A stretch of DNA of 64,000 nucleotides, taken from the NCBI GenBank assembly GCA_036272915.1, contig DATAXV010000197.1:3102-67101 (forward strand), written 5' to 3'. The first letter of the stretch is position 1. Every line of letters begins with the position of its first letter. A program made the position numbers and the translations under genes. This document shows positions 60,265-64,000 of the stretch, piece by piece. The stretch comes from DATAXV01 sp036272915. GTDB lineage: Bacteria > Chloroflexota > Dormibacteria > Dormibacterales > Dormibacteraceae. The notes under the pieces were generated by a model. The model was not told the origin of the DNA. It saw only the letters and a list, made by a program, of their open reading frames with translations, and did no database searches.

Positions 60265-61596
60265 TCAGGCCCGGCCCGCCGCGGCTTCCCGGGCGCGTCG
60301 ATCGAGCACCGACAGCACCGCCTGCTCGGTGCCCTCGAGCAGCGCGTCGACGTCGCTCTCGCGGTGCGCGTAGGAGAAGTGGCTGCGCTTCAGGTTCAGC
60401 GGCAGCTCGAAGATGCCGCTGCTCAGCAGCTCGAGCCGGTAGCCGATGAAGAGATCGTTGTCGTTGCGGAGCAGGTCGTCGTAGCTGGACACCGGAGGCT
60501 CGAGGAAGTAGGTGACGAAGACGGAGCCGAAGCCGGTGACGACGGCGGGCACGCCGATGCGCGCGTAGAGGTCGCGAAGGCCCTGCCTCGCCATCTCGCC
60601 GAGCTTGAAGATGTGCTCGTGGACGCGCTCGTCGCGCAGCTTGCGGATGGTCGCCGTCGCCGCCGCCACCATCGCCGGATGGCCGTTGAAGGTGCCGGCG
60701 AAGAACGCCGGCCGCCCCGGCGTGGTGCTGAAGAGCGACATCAGGTCGGCGCGGCCGGCCAGCGCCGAGATCGGGTAGCCGTTGGCCATCGCCTTGCCCA
60801 GCGTGGTCAGGTCGGGCCTGACCCCGACCACCGACTGGTACCCGCCCAGCCCGTGGCGGAAGCCGGTGATGACCTCGTCGAAGATGAGGACGGTGCCGTG
60901 CTCGTCGCAGAGGCGCCGCAGCGCCTCCAGGAAGCCCGGCTCGGGGAGCAGGGCGCCGACGTTGTGCGGGATCGGCTCGACGATGATCGCGGCCACCTCG
61001 CCCGGCCGGCTCCGGAGCTGGCGCTCGACGTCCTCGGCGTCGTTGAAGCGGCAGACCAGGGTGGCGTCGAGGACCTCGGGCAGGATCCCCTGCGAGAGCG
61101 GGTCCTTGGTCCCCACCTTCTCGGGCTTGGAGATCACGTTCATCGCCACCGAGTCGTGCCAGCCGTGGTAGCAGCCCTGGAACTTGATCATCAGGCGCCG
61201 GCCGGTCGCCACCCGGGCGAGACGGATCGCCTGGAAGGTCGCCTCGCTGCCGGTCGAGGTGAGCAGCACCTGCTCGGCGGAGGGGACGAGCTCGACGATC
61301 AGCTCGGCCAGCTCGATCTCGGCCGGGGTCACGCCGACCCCGGGCAGGTCGAGGCGGCGGCTGGTCTCGGCCACGGCGCGGTCGACGTCGGGATCGTTGT
61401 GGCCGAGGATGGGCGGGCCGAAGGCGGCGTGGTAGTCGGTGAAGGTCCGGCCCCGCGCGTCCTCGAAGGTGGCCCCGCTGGTGCTGACCACGACCAGGTC
61501 CTCGAGCTGGCCGACCTGCCGCTGGCCACTGTTCACCCCGCCCGGGATGACCCTGCGCGCGCGCTCCGCCAGACCACCGGCTTGCAGTGGCTTCAT
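60265..61596 (-). CDS. class III aminotransferase (glutamate-1-semialdehyde aminomutase-like)
   Basis: 443-residue PLP enzyme. ARRVIPGGVNSGQR at the start is the GSAM-type opening, then PPILGHNDPDV, STGSEATFQAIRLARVATGR, GCYHGWHD, IFDEVITGFRHGLGG and the PLP lysine in TTLGKAMANGYPISALAG. It is probably not haem-pathway HemL, since no haem genes are near and it sits in a catabolic operon; substrate likely an amino acid or amino ketone. The ATG follows AAGGAGTTGAC and overlaps the stop of the small gene upstream (ATGA). Confidence 0.87.
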   Translation of the reverse strand: MKPLQAGGLAERARRVIPGGVNSGQRQVGQLEDLVVVSTSGATFEDARGRTFTDYHAAFGPPILGHNDPDVDRAVAETSRRLDLPGVGVTPAEIELAELIVELVPSAEQVLLTSTGSEATFQAIRLARVATGRRLMIKFQGCYHGWHDSVAMNVISKPEKVGTKDPLSQGILPEVLDATLVCRFNDAEDVERQLRSRPGEVAAIIVEPIPHNVGALLPEPGFLEALRRLCDEHGTVLIFDEVITGFRHGLGGYQSVVGVRPDLTTLGKAMANGYPISALAGRADLMSLFSTTPGRPAFFAGTFNGHPAMVAAATATIRKLRDERVHEHIFKLGEMARQGLRDLYARIGVPAVVTGFGSVFVTYFLEPPVSSYDDLLRNDNDLFIGYRLELLSSGIFELPLNLKRSHFSYAHRESDVDALLEGTEQAVLSVLDRRAREAAAGRA

Positions 61597-61820
61597 GTCA
61601 ACTCCTTGGCCGCGGAGCCGCCGGCCCCTTCGCCACGGCTCCGGTGAGAACTCGCCCATGGCACCTCGCCCTCATCAGCGGTCCCGGCGTCGTCCTCGGC
61701 GACGTAGATCGTCTTCCGGTGGCGCTCGAGCCCGCGGCCGGCCTCGTCGGTGTCGACGCCGGCCGCGCCGAGCTGGGTCAGGAGCTCGGCCACGCCGGCG
61801 CGCGCCTCCCGCACACTCAC
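61593..61820 (-). CDS. 75-residue hypothetical protein, translationally coupled
   Basis: 75 codons from GTG 61820 to TGA 61593-61595. The GTG overlaps the amidohydrolase stop (GTGA) and the stop overlaps the aminotransferase ATG (ATGA), so the frame is sealed between two coupled genes. The N-terminal half is a plausible helix (REARAGVAELLTQLGAAGVD), then charged DEAGRGLERHRKTIYVAEDD; the tail is low complexity. No family is recognised. It could be a coupling sequence without function, but the exact overlaps favour a real gene. Confidence 0.55.
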   Translation of the reverse strand: MSVREARAGVAELLTQLGAAGVDTDEAGRGLERHRKTIYVAEDDAGTADEGEVPWASSHRSRGEGAGGSAAKELT

Positions 61821-62710
61821 TGGGCCGAGCTCTCCGGACGCAGGCCGAGGAGCGCCAGGGAGTCGCGATGGATGATCTCCTCGAGTGCGTCCTCGGGGAC
61901 CGTGGGAAGGGCCGTCCCCCTGACGATGTCGTTGACGTGGCGGAGCCCGTCGATGGTCTCCTGAGGGTCGATGATCGGGTAGTCGGAGCCGAGGAGCAGC
62001 TTGTGCAGCACGCTCCACTCGGTGGCCAGCCGCATGCCCGAATAGAAGGACCAGGGCCGGTAGTAGAGGGCGGAGACGTCGCCGTAGACGTTGGGGTGCT
62101 TGCGGATGACGACGATCGTGTCCGCCTGCCAGGGGTGGCCCATGTGAGCCATGACGATCCGCAGGTCGGGATGGCGGATCGCGATCTGGTCGATGGTCAG
62201 CGGGTGGGCGTAGCGCAGCGGCGCGTGCCGGATCGGCGACGCCCCCTGGTGGAAGAGGATGGGCATCCCCCGCCGCTCGGCCTCGCCGTAGATCCAGTCG
62301 GCGGCATCGCCGAGAGGGTCGAAGTTCTGGTAGTTGGGGCCGAGCTTGACGCCGCGGAGGCCGAGGTCGGACACCGAGCGCTCGAACTCGTCCCTGGCGG
62401 CGGGGTGCTCGGGGTGCACGGAGAGGAAGCCGATCCTGCGGTCGGGCGCCGCGGCAACGAACTCGGCCGTGGTGTCGTTGATCCGCGCCGGGTCGCCGGG
62501 CAGCCCGGTGTCGGAGCCGGGATCCAGGGTGGCGATGTTGAAGACGACGGAGATGTCGACGCCCGCCTGCCTGGCCCTCTCGTCGTACTCGTCCCAGGAG
62601 ACGGTCACCTTGGCGTGGCGGTCGGGCCGGGCGACGGTGGTCCAGGTCTCCTCGGCGGCCGGAACCGCCTCGCGGTGGGTCGGCGTGTGGGTGTGGATGT
62701 CGATGATCAC
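61817..62710 (-). CDS. TIM-barrel amidohydrolase (amidohydrolase 2 family)
   Basis: 297 residues. HxH at the start (IIDIHTHTPTH: H6 and H8), VFNIATLDPGSDTG, FLSVHPEHP, GVKLGPNYQNFDPLG, IRHAPLRYAHP, IVMAHMGHPWQADTI, NVYGDVSALYY and LLLGSDYPIIDP, the typical metal and substrate blocks of the ACMSD/amidohydrolase-2 group. Such enzymes decarboxylate or hydrolyse aromatic or cyclic acids. Second gene of the operon, 10 bases after the enolase-superfamily gene; overlaps the small gene by GTGA. Confidence 0.88.
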   Translation of the reverse strand: MIIDIHTHTPTHREAVPAAEETWTTVARPDRHAKVTVSWDEYDERARQAGVDISVVFNIATLDPGSDTGLPGDPARINDTTAEFVAAAPDRRIGFLSVHPEHPAARDEFERSVSDLGLRGVKLGPNYQNFDPLGDAADWIYGEAERRGMPILFHQGASPIRHAPLRYAHPLTIDQIAIRHPDLRIVMAHMGHPWQADTIVVIRKHPNVYGDVSALYYRPWSFYSGMRLATEWSVLHKLLLGSDYPIIDPQETIDGLRHVNDIVRGTALPTVPEDALEEIIHRDSLALLGLRPESSAQ

Positions 62711-62720
62711 TACGCTTCCC

Positions 62721-63836
62721 TCAGTTCACCCGGTAGTGCTGGAGCCGCTCCTCGTCCACCTCCACGCCCAGACCTGGCGCGCTCGACGGTGTGGCCCGCC
62801 CGGCGACGATGTCCAGCGGCTCCCGCACGAGCATGTCCTCGTACATGAAGACGCTGAGGATGTCGCAGGGCAGGCTCTCCGGCGCCCCCTTGGGCAGGAC
62901 CATGCCGAGGTGGGTCATGGCCGCGGTGGCGATGCCGAGCTCACCGTTGCTGCCGATCGTGGCCCCCAGGCCGGCGGCGGCGGCGAGGGCCATGATCTCG
63001 CGGGCCATGGAGAGGCCCGCGCCCTTGCCCACGTAGATGGAGACGGCGTCGACGGCGTCGGCCCGGATCAGGTCGAGTGCGTCGAGGCTGGTCTCGACGC
63101 TCTCGTCGGCGAGGATGGGGATGCTGGTGCGGCCCCTGACCGCGGCCATCGCGCCGATCCGCCCCCTTGCCAGCGGCTGCTCGACGAAGGCGATGTCGAA
63201 GTCGCTGAGCCGGTCCACCGCCTGGGCCGCCACCCAGGGCGACCATCCGCCGTTGGCGTCGACGCCGAGGAGGGTGTCGGGACCCACCGCCTCGCGCACC
63301 GCCTCGACCCGGGCGACGTCGGCTCGGAGATCGCCGCCCACCTTCACCTTCATCGCGGTGAAGCCCTGCTCGACCGCCCAGGAGGCGATGCGGGCGGCCT
63401 CCTTCGGCTCCCGGCCGGAGACCGAGAACTTGGTCGGCACGCTGTCCCGGTGGCCGCCGCCCCAGAGCTGGTAGAGGGGCAGGTTCGCGGCCCGGCCGAG
63501 GATGTCCCACAGGGCCATCTCGACGCCGGCCCGGGTGAAGGGGTTGTTGGCGAGCCGGCTCGCCATCAGCGTGGCCAGGCGACCGATGTCGAAGGGATCG
63601 CTGCCGACCAGGACCGGCTCCAGGTAGGTCCGGATCAGGTGGCAGGCGGTGACGTGATCCTCACCGCTCCACCCCGGCGTGCACGAGACCTCGCCGAGCC
63701 CGACGATGCCCTCGTCGGTGTGCACGCGGAGGATGGCGAACGGGGACGTCAGGTGGCCACCCCTCGCCCCGACGATGGCCACCTCCGGGCGCACCGGCAT
63801 GTCGATCGCGGTGCATTCGAGACGTGAGATCTTCAC
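62721..63836 (-). CDS. mandelate racemase/muconate lactonizing enzyme family (enolase superfamily)
   Basis: 371 residues. The full active site of the MLE subgroup is visible: K163 and K165 in AMKVKVGG, metal ligands D193 (GVDANGGW), E219 (FVEQPLARG) and D244 (ILADES), and K271 in YVGKGAGL. The N-terminal capping domain is complete. The reaction is proton abstraction from a carboxylate: cycloisomerase, dipeptide epimerase, or o-succinylbenzoate-type. First gene of a six-gene minus-strand operon; a GTG at 63836 is the best start. Confidence 0.92.
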   Translation of the reverse strand: MKISRLECTAIDMPVRPEVAIVGARGGHLTSPFAILRVHTDEGIVGLGEVSCTPGWSGEDHVTACHLIRTYLEPVLVGSDPFDIGRLATLMASRLANNPFTRAGVEMALWDILGRAANLPLYQLWGGGHRDSVPTKFSVSGREPKEAARIASWAVEQGFTAMKVKVGGDLRADVARVEAVREAVGPDTLLGVDANGGWSPWVAAQAVDRLSDFDIAFVEQPLARGRIGAMAAVRGRTSIPILADESVETSLDALDLIRADAVDAVSIYVGKGAGLSMAREIMALAAAAGLGATIGSNGELGIATAAMTHLGMVLPKGAPESLPCDILSVFMYEDMLVREPLDIVAGRATPSSAPGLGVEVDEERLQHYRVN

Positions 63837-63950
63837 CCGTCACTCCTTGTGATCCCGCCCGTCGTCGAGTCCGCCGGCCGACACCCACCCCCATTGGGAG
63901 GCGGTCCTCGGGGTCACCCGGCGAATCGGCCTCTTCTCTGGTAGTTCATA

Positions 63951-63979
63951 ATACTGAACTGTGATTCTATAATCAGTAT
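63951..63979. promoter_or_regulatory. candidate operator upstream of the catabolic operon
   Basis: ATACTGA (63951-63957) and TCAGTAT (63973-63979) are perfect reverse complements across 15 AT-rich bases, in the most AT-rich patch of this end of the window. TATTAT and similar -10-like sequences lie within it on the minus strand. It probably controls the operon starting at 63836. An ATGATG at 63983-63988 (plus strand) may begin a divergent regulator gene cut by the window end, but too little is visible to call it. Confidence 0.5.
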
Positions 63980-64000
63980 GCCATGATGTCAGACGTCCGT

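Noticed and set aside
60265..61596. HemL (glutamate-1-semialdehyde aminomutase) of haem synthesis
   Set aside because: The fold fits, but it is embedded in a catabolic operon without any haem gene, and the class includes many amino-acid-specific relatives.

Overview
The window is 64 kb of GC-rich chromosomal DNA (roughly 70% GC by eye) with dense genes, frequent GTG starts and many 4-base stop/start overlaps. The family mix suggests a soil bacterium of the Actinomycetota / Chloroflexota / Ca. Dormibacterota kind: an F420-type luciferase-like oxidoreductase, a homodimeric-type pyruvate dehydrogenase E1, a MoxR-DUF58-DUF4350-DUF4129 operon, DGPF/ECF sigma pairs, a sedolisin and a TAT-exported phosphoesterase. 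The sequence alone does not settle the phylum. At least nine genes have a -10-like hexamer 6 to 9 bases before the start codon and no Shine-Dalgarno at the usual place, which suggests many leaderless mRNAs. I recognise no tRNA, rRNA, CRISPR array, insertion sequence or phage gene.

Left part (1-13.7 kb): pobA, a truncated DUF234 ATPase remnant, a PPC-domain protein and a frameshifted membrane-protein remnant. Then a six-gene minus-strand operon (GNAT, multi-TM protein, DUF4129, DUF4350, MoxR, DUF58) in which successive genes overlap. A tandemly duplicated SDR pair (about 84% identical), an LLM oxidoreductase, mnmA and a GH4 glycosidase follow.

13.7-31 kb: exported or envelope functions (TAT phosphoesterase, sedolisin), a MoaD/ThiS-like protein with a tail beyond its diglycine, a hairpin-rich gene-free stretch, a YbjQ-type protein, an MTA-phosphorylase-family gene divergent from trpS, and aceE-aceF divergent from an Lrp/AsnC regulator. 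A two-gene sugar cassette (TIM-barrel isomerase plus Gfo/Idh/MocA), a flippase-like membrane protein, a Nudix gene and tyrA follow.

31-37.2 kb is an accessory, regulator-rich stretch. It holds an ECF sigma/DUF4232 pair, an HTH protein plus membrane protein whose promoter and start codon lie inside a 73-bp near-perfect inverted repeat, and a MerR regulator divergent from a SnoaL-like gene with a textbook MerR promoter. It also holds two broken DJ-1/PfpI-type genes joined at one breakpoint, and an orphan XRE protein.

37.2-45 kb is one nine-gene aromatic amino acid operon on the minus strand, trpE-G-D-C-F-B-A-aroH-aroF, with every junction overlapping. It carries chorismate synthesis entry (DAHP synthase), the chorismate mutase branch and the whole tryptophan branch; tyrA is 6 kb away.

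45-57.8 kb: an ECF42-type sigma factor with its DGPF partner, nudC, a second DUF234-type ATPase remnant next to a 15-bp triple repeat, small unknowns, an epimerase, an M20 amidohydrolase, an AraC-VOC pair, an EamA exporter, and a plus-strand run dhaK-dhaL-hydrolase-RibD-like-ankyrin fragment. 57.8-64 kb is a six-gene minus-strand catabolic operon: enolase-superfamily enzyme, amidohydrolase, a 75-residue unknown, GSAM-like class III aminotransferase, creatininase-family amidase and dimethylformamidase-like protein. An AT-rich region with a candidate operator precedes it.
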